Shown: positions 8,898-17,225 of the stretch, one piece after another
Numbering within the stretch: position 1 is the first letter of the stretch
Layout of the letters: every line of letters begins with the position of its first letter
Assembly: GCA_015654495.1 (NCBI GenBank)
Contig: JAATGW010000090.1
Coordinates: 1 to 39,273, forward strand
Direction: 5' to 3'
Source: Chitinophagales bacterium
GTDB taxonomy: Bacteria > Bacteroidota > Bacteroidia > Chitinophagales > Chitinophagaceae
Length of the DNA stretch: 39,273 bases
Made by a program: the position numbers and the translations under genes
The notes under the pieces: model-generated
Database searches by the model: none
The model's input: the letters and a program-made list of their open reading frames with translations, nothing else
Told to the model about the DNA's origin: nothing

Positions 8898-9583
8898 AAT
8901 ACAGTAGTATTATTGTCGAAGACCTGCAGACTGCCGCTGACTTCCTGAAAAAATTCTGTGAACGCAGCGGACTAGTAGAGGTTCAGGGGCATTTCCTGAA
9001 CGCGGAAGATGCATTGATCTACCTTTCTGAAAACCTCGTTGATCTTATTTTTCTCGATGTTGAAATGCCGGGCGCTACCGGCTTTGATCTGATGGATCGC
9101 CTTGTATATACTCCACAGGTGATTCTGACTACCTCAAAAACAGAATATGCCTACGATGCTTTTCAATATAACGTTACTGACTACCTGAAAAAACCATTTA
9201 CTTACCAACGCTTTCTTGAATCGCTCCAGAAGGTACAGGTGAAAAAGGAAGAGGAAGATTCAAATTCAGAGCGGGATCATATCTTTATTAAGTCTGATGG
9301 AAAACTGATCAGGCTTAAAAATGATGATATACTGTTTATTGAAAGTATGGGCGACTATGTGAAATTTGTTACTGCTGAAAAAAAGTATATTACTCACAAC
9401 ACGATCAAAAACCTGGAAACGAAAGTGGATCCGATGCGATTTATGAAGGTGCACCGGTCTTATATTGTAAACCTTTCACGAATAGATGATATCCAGGAAA
9501 ATTCGCTTTATATCAAAGGAACCATGATCCCAATCAGCAAAGCACATAAGGCCCGCGTAATGCAAAAACTCAATATAGTTTAG
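8894..9583 (+). CDS. LytTR-family response regulator, terminal output of the relay
   Basis: In this 229-residue protein, residues 1-118 form a receiver domain: IIVEDLQTA as the acidic pocket, the phospho-acceptor Asp55 in LIFLDVEMPG, Thr in VILTTSK and Lys100 in YLKKPF. Residues about 130-228 form a LytTR DNA-binding domain, with IFIKSDGKLIRL, DILFIESMGDYVKF, FMKVHRSYIVNL and IPISKAHK. It is translationally coupled to the HPt gene by a 4-base overlap, which argues that HPt is its direct phosphodonor. It belongs to the same family as the regulator at 606-1346, but that one is coupled to a LytS-type kinase instead. No target site was identified. Confidence 0.94.
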   Translation: MKYSSIIVEDLQTAADFLKKFCERSGLVEVQGHFLNAEDALIYLSENLVDLIFLDVEMPGATGFDLMDRLVYTPQVILTTSKTEYAYDAFQYNVTDYLKKPFTYQRFLESLQKVQVKKEEEDSNSERDHIFIKSDGKLIRLKNDDILFIESMGDYVKFVTAEKKYITHNTIKNLETKVDPMRFMKVHRSYIVNLSRIDDIQENSLYIKGTMIPISKAHKARVMQKLNIV

Positions 9584-9842
9584 CAGCACCTCCAAACGCC
9601 GGCTGTTACTACTACTATATAACCTCCTTCTTTTGCCGGTAAGGCGGCGAGCCGGAAAGCCAGGCTGGATAAAAAAACATCGACTATGTCTTCATCATCC
9701 CGTCATTCCGACTTCCCGGCAGAAAAAACTATATACTAAAATCAATAATGAAAGATTTTTCTAATCTGCTTCCTCCTGGTCATTGGTCTAAATTTTCAAG
9801 TTAATTTTTCACTAAAACATTAGCGTCGCGCTGATAGTGAGA

Positions 9843-9863
9843 CTGCCTACTGCCTACTGCCTT
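9843..9863. repeat. Short tandem repeat (7-base unit, about 3 copies)
   Basis: CTGCCTA is repeated directly, the third copy ending CTGCCTT, just beyond the stop codon of the Kup gene. It looks like a simple slippage repeat with no assigned function. Confidence 0.6.
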
Positions 9864-9866
9864 AAA

Positions 9867-11852
9867 TCATTCCTCTTCTTCATTGCTGATCCTGTGTAAC
9901 CTGAGATTGGTAACCGGCGCTACGATCAGCGGGAATTTTTCAACTTTAACATTACTCGGATCAAGCCCGAAGCCGCGTTCTTCCGACAGTGCTACTTCTT
10001 TAAGCCAGAAATATAATTTCATTACTACACGCTCCCAGAAAGGAAGTTCATTATCCTGGCTGAGGAATTTTTCAAGTACCACAAATTCGAAATCGCCTAC
10101 GATATTATTTCGCTGAAGACTTTCATACCTGCTTACGATGTTTACTTCCTTATTGTTCACCATGTCCTCAACAACCTTGCGGAACATAAGGTTGATTCTC
10201 GGTTCAATCCTGAATCCCAGTCTGAATTCAACCCTTATCACTTCATTCGGAATTATGGTCTGAACCTCATATTCGCAGGTATACGGATCATCCAGGGTAT
10301 CCACGTGTACAAACCAGTAAATATCTGCACGTTTGGGTTTTTTATTCAGAATGGAATGAATGATCTTATGCTCAATTTCTTTTGGGTTATTGGCGCTGGT
10401 AAGGTAAATAAGGTGGGTTGAATATTTGTTTATCGTTGCATCATTACTGAGCTCCTGCAATAGAGGCAGGTAATGATCAAGCCTTACAAATTCAACATAC
10501 CTGTTTTTAATTTTACGTGACCTGTACCAGATATACATTACCAGGAACATCACCATCCCAACCATCAGGGTAATATAACCGCCATGTGTGAATTTCTGCA
10601 ATAGCGCGACCAGAAAAAGAATTTCTATGGTGAGGTATCCAATAAGAAAAATATAGATCATTACCGGTCGCACCCTGTGGAGGACGAGGAAATTCGCAAA
10701 CAGGATTGTAGTGGCAAGCATCGTCATGATGATCGCCAATCCGTACGCAGCCTCCATCCGCGACGATTCCCTGAAGTAAAGCACTACCCCGACACAGCCA
10801 ACAAAAATCATATTGTTAAGGGAGGGTATAAACAATTGTCCCTTGGCTTCGGAAGGATAGTTGATCTTCAGCCTTGGCCAGAGATTGAGTCGGATTGCCT
10901 CACTGATAAGCGTAAACGAACCACTGATCATTGCCTGACTTGCGATGATTGCCGCTGTTGTTGCAATGATCACACCTATCAGAACAAACCAGTCAGGCAT
11001 CATATCATAAAATGCATTGATGTTAAGTTGTTCTTTCACTTCTTTGGTGATCTGAAGTCCTTTGCGCATAGCAAGCAGGTTTGCACCCTGACCCAGGTAG
11101 TTGAAAAGAAGACAGGATTTTACGAAAATCCAGGATACACGGATATTGCCGCGTCCGCAATGGCCAAGGTCACTATACAATGCTTCCGCGCCTGTGGTAC
11201 AGAGAAACACTGCTCCGAGAAGCCAGATTGCATGCGGATGCCGGGCTATAAAATGGAAGGCATAATAGGGGTTAAAGGATTTAAAAATAGCAGGATAATC
11301 AGCCAGGTGAATGATTCCCAGAATGGCAATTGTGGTAAACCATATAAACATCAGTGGCCCGAAAAGTTTACCGATAGATGCAGTACCGAATTGCTGCAGA
11401 AAGAAAAAAAGCACCATGATACCCAGAACAATGTATACAATGGTGTCTTTTGAGATATTGTGAAGAGAGGGAATATTCTTGAGGCCTTCAATGGCGGATG
11501 TAATTGAAATCGGCGGAGTGATGATCCCATCAGCAAGCAATGCTGCTCCACCAATCATGGCAGGAATCACCAGCCACTTTCGACGCCTCCTTACGAGGGC
11601 ATACAATGCAAAAATGCCGCCTTCCCCCCGGTTATCAGCCCGCAGGATCAGTACTACATATTTTATGGTGGTTTGAAGGGTAATCGTCCAGATTATACAG
11701 GACAGACTTCCGATGATCAGATCTTCTGTAATAAACCGGTCAGTGATAATCGCATTAAATACATATAAGGGGGAGGTTCCTATATCTCCGTAAATGATCC
11801 CTAAGGCGATCAGGAGCCCGGCCCCTGTTACCTTATTCAGATTTGTGCCCAC
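9867..11852 (-). CDS. kup: Kup-family potassium uptake transporter
   Basis: This 661-residue inner-membrane K+/H+ symporter of the Kup/HAK/KT family is of typical length. The family signature GIIYGDIGTSPLYVF opens the protein, followed by about twelve hydrophobic helices up to residue 450. Conserved segments include NRGEGGIFALYALV, ADGIITPPISITSAIEG and TTGAEALYSDLGHCGRGNI. A cytoplasmic C-terminal domain of about 200 residues follows. The start is GTG, with an in-frame TAA two codons upstream, so no longer form is possible. A TACCTTTG box lies 44 bases before it. The gene is divergent from the secreted unknown gene at 12046 and has no adjacent regulator. Confidence 0.97.
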   Translation of the reverse strand: MGTNLNKVTGAGLLIALGIIYGDIGTSPLYVFNAIITDRFITEDLIIGSLSCIIWTITLQTTIKYVVLILRADNRGEGGIFALYALVRRRRKWLVIPAMIGGAALLADGIITPPISITSAIEGLKNIPSLHNISKDTIVYIVLGIMVLFFFLQQFGTASIGKLFGPLMFIWFTTIAILGIIHLADYPAIFKSFNPYYAFHFIARHPHAIWLLGAVFLCTTGAEALYSDLGHCGRGNIRVSWIFVKSCLLFNYLGQGANLLAMRKGLQITKEVKEQLNINAFYDMMPDWFVLIGVIIATTAAIIASQAMISGSFTLISEAIRLNLWPRLKINYPSEAKGQLFIPSLNNMIFVGCVGVVLYFRESSRMEAAYGLAIIMTMLATTILFANFLVLHRVRPVMIYIFLIGYLTIEILFLVALLQKFTHGGYITLMVGMVMFLVMYIWYRSRKIKNRYVEFVRLDHYLPLLQELSNDATINKYSTHLIYLTSANNPKEIEHKIIHSILNKKPKRADIYWFVHVDTLDDPYTCEYEVQTIIPNEVIRVEFRLGFRIEPRINLMFRKVVEDMVNNKEVNIVSRYESLQRNNIVGDFEFVVLEKFLSQDNELPFWERVVMKLYFWLKEVALSEERGFGLDPSNVKVEKFPLIVAPVTNLRLHRISNEEEE

Positions 11853-11895
11853 TTGTTACAGGTGATTAATCGTTTTTGGGTAAGTTAGATTGGAA

Positions 11896-11903
11896 CAAAG
11901 GTA
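11896..11903 (-). promoter_or_regulatory. Bacteroidota-type -7 box (TACCTTTG) for kup
   Basis: On the minus strand this reads TACCTTTG, an exact TAnnTTTG match 43 bases before the GTG start of kup. No TTG lies at the usual -33 spacing. Confidence 0.35.
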
Positions 11904-11962
11904 TAGGTAAAATGAATTTATCATCAGTTCCCGGATTATAATATACTCAGAACGTTAAAAAT

Positions 11963-11981
11963 ACCCGCTAACCGGGCGGGT
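11963..11981. repeat. Inverted repeat between kup and the secreted unknown gene
   Basis: ACCCGC and GCGGGT form a 6-bp stem around a 7-base loop in the divergent intergenic region. It could be an operator or leader hairpin; nothing else supports a function. Confidence 0.3.
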
Positions 11982-12045
11982 GCTAACGAATAAATGCCTT
12001 ATTTGCTGCACAACACGTATTTTTATTTTTTGAAAAACCGACGTG

Positions 12046-13572
12046 ATGAAGACATTATTTCTTGCCTTGTTCGCCATATTTTCAATTAACATTCTTCAGG
12101 CTCAACGTATTCATTATTCTGACGTTGAGAAGGACGATTATCGCCAGATGAATTTTGAGATTATCGGAAAAGTCGGCGGCAATATCAACATCTATAAGAA
12201 TTACCGCACGCGGAACGATATTGCTGTTTATTTTAATGATATGAAGCTAAAGTCCAAAACGCGTTTGGATTTCATGCCTGAGCATGTTTTGAATGTTGAT
12301 TTTATTGCCTATCCGGATTTTTATTATATGGTCTACCAGTACCAGAAGCGGAGTGTTATGTATTGCGCTATGGTTAAGATGAATGGTGAAGGAAAGATGG
12401 TTACCGATCCTGTGGTATTAGATACTTCACAGTTGCCTCTTACAAATGAAAATAAAGTTTATTCCCTGCTCAACAGCGACGACAAACAGAAAATCCTGAT
12501 TTTTAAAATCAACAAAAAGAACGAAAAAGTTTTTGTGATCACCACACTGCTTTATAACAGCGGTATGGAACTGCAGCGTCGCAGTGAATTGCAAATGACC
12601 GGATCTGCCCGCGAGGACCTTTTCACTGATTTTTTACTTGATAACGATGGCGACCTGATCTTCGGCAGGTGCGGCCGAACCGGTAACCGCGATTATATTA
12701 ATCATTTTGACCTGGTTATTAAAAAAGCCGGTGAAGACAGTTTGCAGTTGAATAATTTTCCACTCACTGACAAAACCCTAGATGAAATTAAAATCAAACC
12801 TGATAATACCAATAAGCATATTATCTTCTCCTCATTTTTTTACCGTCAGAAAAAGGGGAATATCGATGGATTATTCAGTGTGGTATGGGACAAAAATAAC
12901 CGGTCTGTTATTTCAGAAACAACATTTCCTTTCCATGATACGCTGCGCCTGGATGCACGTTCAGACAACAGTTCTCTGAAAGTTGCGTTTAATGACTACT
13001 TTATCAAACACATCATTCCCACAAGGGATGGTGGTTATGCAGTGTTAGCCGAACTCTATTATTCCACATCACGTTCGTCGGGATGGAACAGATACGACTA
13101 CCTGTACGGAAATTACAGTTATATGCCTTTTGACTATTATTATTCACCATATAACAGCATGAGCTATAACAGGTATAATGATCCATGGAACAGATATGGG
13201 CCCGGAATGGCAACAAGGCATTATGCGGAGAATATCATGATTTTTTATTTTAATAAGGATGGCAATCTTAACTGGAGCAATACAATAAGGAAATCGCAGT
13301 TTGATGATAATACAGACATGTATATTTCCTATCAGATCTTTAATACGGGAAATGAAGTGCGGTTCCTTTACAATACACTTGAGCGTAGAGAAAGAATGCT
13401 GACGAGCGTGACAGCAAATGCCGGTGGTCAGATAAACAGGGACCCGACATTGAGAAACCTGGATAAAGGCTATGAGTTTATGCCGCGGTTTGGCAAGCAG
13501 GTAGGTCTTAAAGAAATTGTTCTGCCTTGTATGTATAAGAATTATATCTGTTTCGCAAAACTGGATTTCTAA
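12046..13572 (+). CDS. Secreted protein of unknown function, Tyr/Asn-rich insert
   Basis: ATG at 12046 is preferred over the GTG one codon earlier; it gives 508 residues with a good Sec signal peptide (MKTLFLALFAIFSINILQAQ). The rest looks beta-rich and soluble, with many KDG/NDD-type turns and no recognised catalytic motif. I do not recognise a named family. Around residues 348-390 there is a low-complexity stretch rich in Tyr, Asn, Ser, Pro and Met (YDYLYGNYSYMPFDYYY, YNSMSYNRYNDPWNRYG), unlike the flanking sequence and probably surface-exposed. The DUF6427 membrane protein gene begins 12 bases after the stop, so the two are probably co-transcribed. The location is likely periplasm or outer surface. 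Confidence 0.65.
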   Translation: MKTLFLALFAIFSINILQAQRIHYSDVEKDDYRQMNFEIIGKVGGNINIYKNYRTRNDIAVYFNDMKLKSKTRLDFMPEHVLNVDFIAYPDFYYMVYQYQKRSVMYCAMVKMNGEGKMVTDPVVLDTSQLPLTNENKVYSLLNSDDKQKILIFKINKKNEKVFVITTLLYNSGMELQRRSELQMTGSAREDLFTDFLLDNDGDLIFGRCGRTGNRDYINHFDLVIKKAGEDSLQLNNFPLTDKTLDEIKIKPDNTNKHIIFSSFFYRQKKGNIDGLFSVVWDKNNRSVISETTFPFHDTLRLDARSDNSSLKVAFNDYFIKHIIPTRDGGYAVLAELYYSTSRSSGWNRYDYLYGNYSYMPFDYYYSPYNSMSYNRYNDPWNRYGPGMATRHYAENIMIFYFNKDGNLNWSNTIRKSQFDDNTDMYISYQIFNTGNEVRFLYNTLERRERMLTSVTANAGGQINRDPTLRNLDKGYEFMPRFGKQVGLKEIVLPCMYKNYICFAKLDF

Positions 13573-13584
13573 AACTAACTGTTA

Positions 13585-14574
13585 GTGGTCGGAGTTTTTA
13601 AAGACTATAATCCTTTCGGGATAATATTTCTTTTCTTTTACGGACTTATCCTGAAATATGCGTCGTTCCTGCATCCGCACATTCCTGTGGCCCAGCCCTC
13701 GGATGGATTTCTCTATCATTCTCTGCTCAATAATCTTTCGGGAGTTGGTAAGTCCTCACCCATCATCTACTCTTTATTTGCATACATCCTTGTTTTTATA
13801 CAGGCAATTATGCTTAATACGATGGTGAATAACCGAAGACTGTTACCAAAACCCAGTTTCCTGGCAGCCATGTCCTACCTGTTAATCACTTCATTTTTTC
13901 CCGAATGGTGTCAGCTGTCGTCAACCTTAATAGTTAATTCCTTTCTTGTCTGGGTTTTTGCACGGATGAGCGGGTTATACAACCATCCCAAAGCAAAACT
14001 TTTGCTGCTCAATGTTGGTTTTGTGTTGGGGATCTGCTCATTTTTCTACTTCCCCTCGCTTGCATTTCTTTTATTGATATTTTTCGGATTACTGGTGATG
14101 CGCCCGTTTCGCCTTGCAGAATGGCTGACCGGTTTACTGGGAATAATGATTCCATATTATTTCCTTTTTGCCTGGCTCTACCTGAAGAATGACTGGGATC
14201 TTTCAAAATTTCTGCCATCTGTAACCTTGTCCTATCCTGCATTTCAGCAAACTGTCTGGGCCTGGGCAGGACTGCTGCTGTTGGTTGTTCCCTTTATGAT
14301 CAGTGGATTTTTCATACAGGGGAATATTCTTCGCATGCTCATTCAGGTTAGAAAATGCTGGGGTCTTTTGCTGCTTTACCTGCTGGTATCATTGCTTGTA
14401 CCCTTTATTAATTCGAGCTCCACTTTTGAGTACTGGATTTTGTCTGCACTTCCTTTTGCCGTATTTCATGCCGGCGCTTTCTATTTTTCAAAGCGACGAT
14501 ATTTTCCCCTGATCCTGCATTGGATAATGGTCATTTTTGTTTTGGCACTCAATTATGCCCTACTTAGTTTATAG
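13585..14574 (+). CDS. DUF6427-type polytopic membrane protein
   Basis: This 329-residue integral membrane protein has about nine or ten hydrophobic helices and short polar loops, opening VGVFKDYNPFGIIFLFFYGL. The N terminus and general pattern fit the Bacteroidota-restricted DUF6427 family, whose function is unknown. GTG at 13585 is the only usable start: an in-frame TAA lies three codons upstream and the first helix begins at once. It follows the secreted unknown gene by 12 bases and is probably translated from the same message. No transport or enzymatic motif is visible. Confidence 0.7.
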   Translation: MVGVFKDYNPFGIIFLFFYGLILKYASFLHPHIPVAQPSDGFLYHSLLNNLSGVGKSSPIIYSLFAYILVFIQAIMLNTMVNNRRLLPKPSFLAAMSYLLITSFFPEWCQLSSTLIVNSFLVWVFARMSGLYNHPKAKLLLLNVGFVLGICSFFYFPSLAFLLLIFFGLLVMRPFRLAEWLTGLLGIMIPYYFLFAWLYLKNDWDLSKFLPSVTLSYPAFQQTVWAWAGLLLLVVPFMISGFFIQGNILRMLIQVRKCWGLLLLYLLVSLLVPFINSSSTFEYWILSALPFAVFHAGAFYFSKRRYFPLILHWIMVIFVLALNYALLSL

Positions 14575-14590
14575 TTAATTAGTTAAACTG

Positions 14591-14622
14591 TTTTGAAATG
14601 AGGTTCCGGCGGGATATTTTTG
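14591..14622 (+). promoter_or_regulatory. Two-element Bacteroidota promoter (TTTTG-N19-TATTTTTG)
   Basis: TTTTG at 14591-14595 and TATTTTTG at 14615-14622 are separated by 19 bases, matching the Bacteroidota housekeeping consensus TTG-N17-23-TAnnTTTG. Transcription would begin near 14630, ahead of the DUF4421 gene. Confidence 0.55.
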
Positions 14623-14679
14623 CAAAAAATCCGGTGTTCCTTACATGAAAAATTCCTCCCGGGCCGTTGTTAAAAAACA

Positions 14680-15804
14680 GTGAAACCAGTTCAGCCAGAA
14701 AATATTAATCCGTATTTTACGTCCCTTTCCGGCATGTTGCAATCCTGTTGGTATCTCATCCTTATCGTATTCCTGCTTCCTGAATCTGCTATCAGCCAGA
14801 TTATCAAGCCAAAGGCCGACTCTCTGAAACTAATGGAGGGAACCTATAAACCAACTGATGCCGACCCGAAATATGTTGGCAGGTTTTCAAGAGCCAACGA
14901 GGCGAGGGGATTTTTTCGCGCTCAGAACTCCCGGCTGGAATTTGGATCGCTGAGAGAGGTTTCACGGCTAAGTAATAAAGGTTATTTTAAAAACACTACT
15001 GATCAGCTCGGACTGGGGTTGACTTATAAAGTTATAAACCTGGATCTGAGTTTTTCATTACCGAGCAGGAGACAGCTGGATTCTACCTATCAGAACCTGA
15101 AACAGTTTCGGCTTGCATTCAGCTATACAGGAAGGAAATTTGGAGTCAGGTACTACCTGAACCAGGGCCGTGGGTTGGTGGTTGCTGATCCGCTTAAACG
15201 TTTCTATTCTAATCCTGATGTCAGTCTGTTCAAAACCGGTATACAGGGAATTTATATTTTCAATGAGGATCGTTATTCATTGCGTGCTTCTATTCTTCAG
15301 AATGAGATCCAACGAAAGCCTGCAGGATCATTCATGGCTAAGGCCGACTTGTTTTATTATAATCTGAAAGCGCCTACCGGATTGGTTTCAGCGGATAAAG
15401 ACCTTGAACCTATTTATGGAAATCAGGTAGGGATTAAGTACCTGCGGGGGCCTGGTTTGCTGCTGATGCCTGGATATGGGATGAACTTCGTTTTCTTTGA
15501 GGGGCAGTTGTATATAGCACCTGTATTATTTGCAGGAGCCGGACTGGCTTATAACTTCTATGCTGCAGAAAACGGATCTCATAATAAAACCAACCTCCTA
15601 TTGGGAGCAAGCGGCCAGGTGAATTTCGGCTATAATAATCCTCTTTTGTACCTGAATTTCGGGATCTCTCATGAAACGACTCATGTATCTGTAAATCCTT
15701 CATTTATCTCTGAAACTGATTTCAGATTCATATTGACTCTTGGCTTCCGGTTTGGAAACCTTGAAAAACTGATCCCGGAATCTTTTACCACAAATATTTT
15801 TTGA
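14680..15804 (+). CDS. DUF4421-type outer-membrane beta-barrel protein
   Basis: This protein of up to 374 residues is made of alternating amphipathic strands ending in aromatic or hydrophobic residues (LGLGLTYKVINLDLSFSLP, FRLAFSYTGRKFGVRYYL, FRFILTLGFRFGNLEKL), as in DUF4421 family barrels of Bacteroidota. It should sit in the outer membrane; its substrate is unknown. GTG at 14680 gives an N-terminal extension before the hydrophobic signal segment. ATG at 14734 starts right at it (MLQSCWYLILIVFLL), so the start is uncertain. A 12-codon upstream ORF ends across the GTG codon. A two-element promoter match lies about 60 bases upstream, so it is probably its own transcript rather than part of the DUF6427 operon. 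Confidence 0.72.
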   Translation: MKPVQPENINPYFTSLSGMLQSCWYLILIVFLLPESAISQIIKPKADSLKLMEGTYKPTDADPKYVGRFSRANEARGFFRAQNSRLEFGSLREVSRLSNKGYFKNTTDQLGLGLTYKVINLDLSFSLPSRRQLDSTYQNLKQFRLAFSYTGRKFGVRYYLNQGRGLVVADPLKRFYSNPDVSLFKTGIQGIYIFNEDRYSLRASILQNEIQRKPAGSFMAKADLFYYNLKAPTGLVSADKDLEPIYGNQVGIKYLRGPGLLLMPGYGMNFVFFEGQLYIAPVLFAGAGLAYNFYAAENGSHNKTNLLLGASGQVNFGYNNPLLYLNFGISHETTHVSVNPSFISETDFRFILTLGFRFGNLEKLIPESFTTNIF

Positions 15805-15869
15805 TGGCTTAAAGAGCTAAAAAAATGCGGGTTCACTTAATCCGGCTCGGGCTTTTGAGCTAAAGAACT

Positions 15870-15877
15870 TAACTTTG
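15870..15877 (+). promoter_or_regulatory. Bacteroidota-type -7 box (TAACTTTG) for purQ
   Basis: TAACTTTG is an exact TAnnTTTG match 20 bases before the purQ ATG. The nearest upstream TTTTG is only 12 bases away, too close for a canonical -33 element. Confidence 0.35.
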
Positions 15878-15897
15878 ATCTTTAAATTTCCTTATAC

Positions 15898-16575
15898 ATG
15901 AAATTCGGCGTAGTGGTTTTCCCGGGTTCCAATTGCGACCGGGATATGATCAATGCTTTACAGTTAGACCTTGGTCAGGAAGTGATCGCTTTATGGCACA
16001 AGGACAAAGATCTGAGCATGTTCGATACCGAAGATTGTCTCATATTACCTGGGGGGTTTTCCTACGGTGATTATCTTCGTTGCGGGGCTATTGCACGTTT
16101 CAGTCCAATGATGCAAAGCGTTGTCAGCTTCGCAAATGAAGGAGGAAAAGTGTTGGGAGTATGTAATGGATTTCAGATCCTGTGCGAGTCCGGTTTGTTA
16201 CCTGGAGTTTTGCTCCGCAATGCGAACATGCAGTTTGTTTGTAAAAATGTTTACCTGAAAGGTGAAGGGCAGGTTGTGCGCAAAATCCCGATCGCTCATG
16301 GCGAAGGAAGGTACTATGCAGATGAAAAAACACTTGATCAGCTGGAAAAAAATAATCAGGTCCTTTACTACTATTGCAACGAAAACGGCCTTATTACACA
16401 GGACTCAAATCCAAACGGATCCTTCAGAAATATCGCTGGCATCAGTAATGCAGCCGGCAATGTTTTTGGAATGATGCCACATCCGGAACGTGCCTGCAGT
16501 ATTTCCCTGGGCAATACAGATGGTAAGGGAATTTTCAAAAAGCTGTTTTTCAGCCAGATTCCGGAACTGGCCTGA
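15898..16575 (+). CDS. purQ: Phosphoribosylformylglycinamidine synthase, glutaminase subunit
   Basis: This 225-residue class I glutamine amidotransferase is the usual length for PurQ. It releases ammonia from glutamine for FGAM synthesis, the fourth step of de novo purine synthesis, together with PurL and PurS. The start [14 protein letters not shown] is diagnostic. The oxyanion and nucleophile region [19 protein letters not shown] and [17 protein letters not shown] includes the catalytic Cys. The His-Glu pair is in MMPHPERAC. No purL or purS gene is adjacent. The next gene encodes an unrelated redox domain on the same strand, 78 bases downstream. Confidence 0.96.
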   Translation: MKFGVVVFPGSNCDRDMINALQLDLGQEVIALWHKDKDLSMFDTEDCLILPGGFSYGDYLRCGAIARFSPMMQSVVSFANEGGKVLGVCNGFQILCESGLLPGVLLRNANMQFVCKNVYLKGEGQVVRKIPIAHGEGRYYADEKTLDQLEKNNQVLYYYCNENGLITQDSNPNGSFRNIAGISNAAGNVFGMMPHPERACSISLGNTDGKGIFKKLFFSQIPELA

Positions 16576-16653
16576 GATTGCCCGAGAGGCTGAAACTTTA
16601 AGCATTTTTTACAATTTGATTTGCCAATTTTGAGCCTCATAAATTTAAACAGC

Positions 16654-17118
16654 GTGATTAAAAGAATAATCCCCATTTTATTGATAATCGTTTCTGCATT
16701 CGGTGTGAATGCTCAGACCGGATCTGCAAAACAGGTGAAATGGACTTTCACTTCAAAAAAGGTTGCTGATAACACTTACGAAGTAAAAATGACTGCCGAT
16801 ATAGGAGGCAAATATCATATGTATGCCCAGAATGCTGGTGCGGAAGGTCCGGTGCCTACCACTTTTAATTTTACTGCAAATCCTTTGGTTATTTTAAACG
16901 GTCAGGTGAAAGAATCCGGAAAGCTCATCAAAAAGTATGAAAGCGCCTGGCCCGGTACAGTCCACTATTACGAGAAAACAGTAGAGTTTATTCAGGTAGT
17001 AAAACTTAAGGCAAAAGCTCAAACCACCCTGAATGGTAAAGTAGAATTCGTAGTTTGCGACGACTCCCAATGTTTGCCACCTTCAGAAGTTGAATTTAAA
17101 ATTGCAGTTGGCGGCTGA
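16654..17118 (+). CDS. Free-standing DsbD-alpha-like periplasmic redox domain
   Basis: The ORF track begins at a TTG (16621), but GTG at 16654 puts the signal peptide directly at the start (VIKRIIPILLIIVSAFGVNA, then Q), giving 154 residues. The mature part resembles the N-terminal 'disulphide bond corrector' domain of DsbD: WTFTSKKVADNTYEVKMTAD early, then FVVCDDSQCLPPSEVEF near the end. The two cysteines in CDDSQC match the redox pair of this domain. The gene lies 107 bases before full-length dsbD, whose own N-terminal domain aligns without gaps here but lacks both cysteines. It is therefore probably the redox-active partner of that DsbD, delivering electrons to periplasmic clients. The client proteins are unknown. 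Confidence 0.82.
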   Translation: MIKRIIPILLIIVSAFGVNAQTGSAKQVKWTFTSKKVADNTYEVKMTADIGGKYHMYAQNAGAEGPVPTTFNFTANPLVILNGQVKESGKLIKKYESAWPGTVHYYEKTVEFIQVVKLKAKAQTTLNGKVEFVVCDDSQCLPPSEVEFKIAVGG

Positions 17119-17225
17119 TGCTGCAAGTAAATTATACAGACTATTAATCAGGTATCTGTATGCCTGTTTGATTAAAGGATTGGAATGCAGGATTCATTGA
17201 TTAAATACCCGAAGCCAGCACACTA

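Noticed and set aside
9584-9866. Possible RNA gene between the LytTR regulator and kup
   Set aside because: No tRNA cloverleaf, conserved RNA motif or strong hairpin is visible in the 283 bases; only a short CTGCCTA repeat.
10677-11453. 258-codon plus-strand ORF opposite kup
   Set aside because: It lies entirely within the well-supported kup gene on the other strand, has a His/Cys/Lys-rich composition without any family motif, and follows codon-shadow expectations.
11853-12045. Potassium- or c-di-AMP-responsive riboswitch upstream of kup
   Set aside because: The leader between the promoter box and the GTG is only about 40 bases, too short for such a riboswitch.
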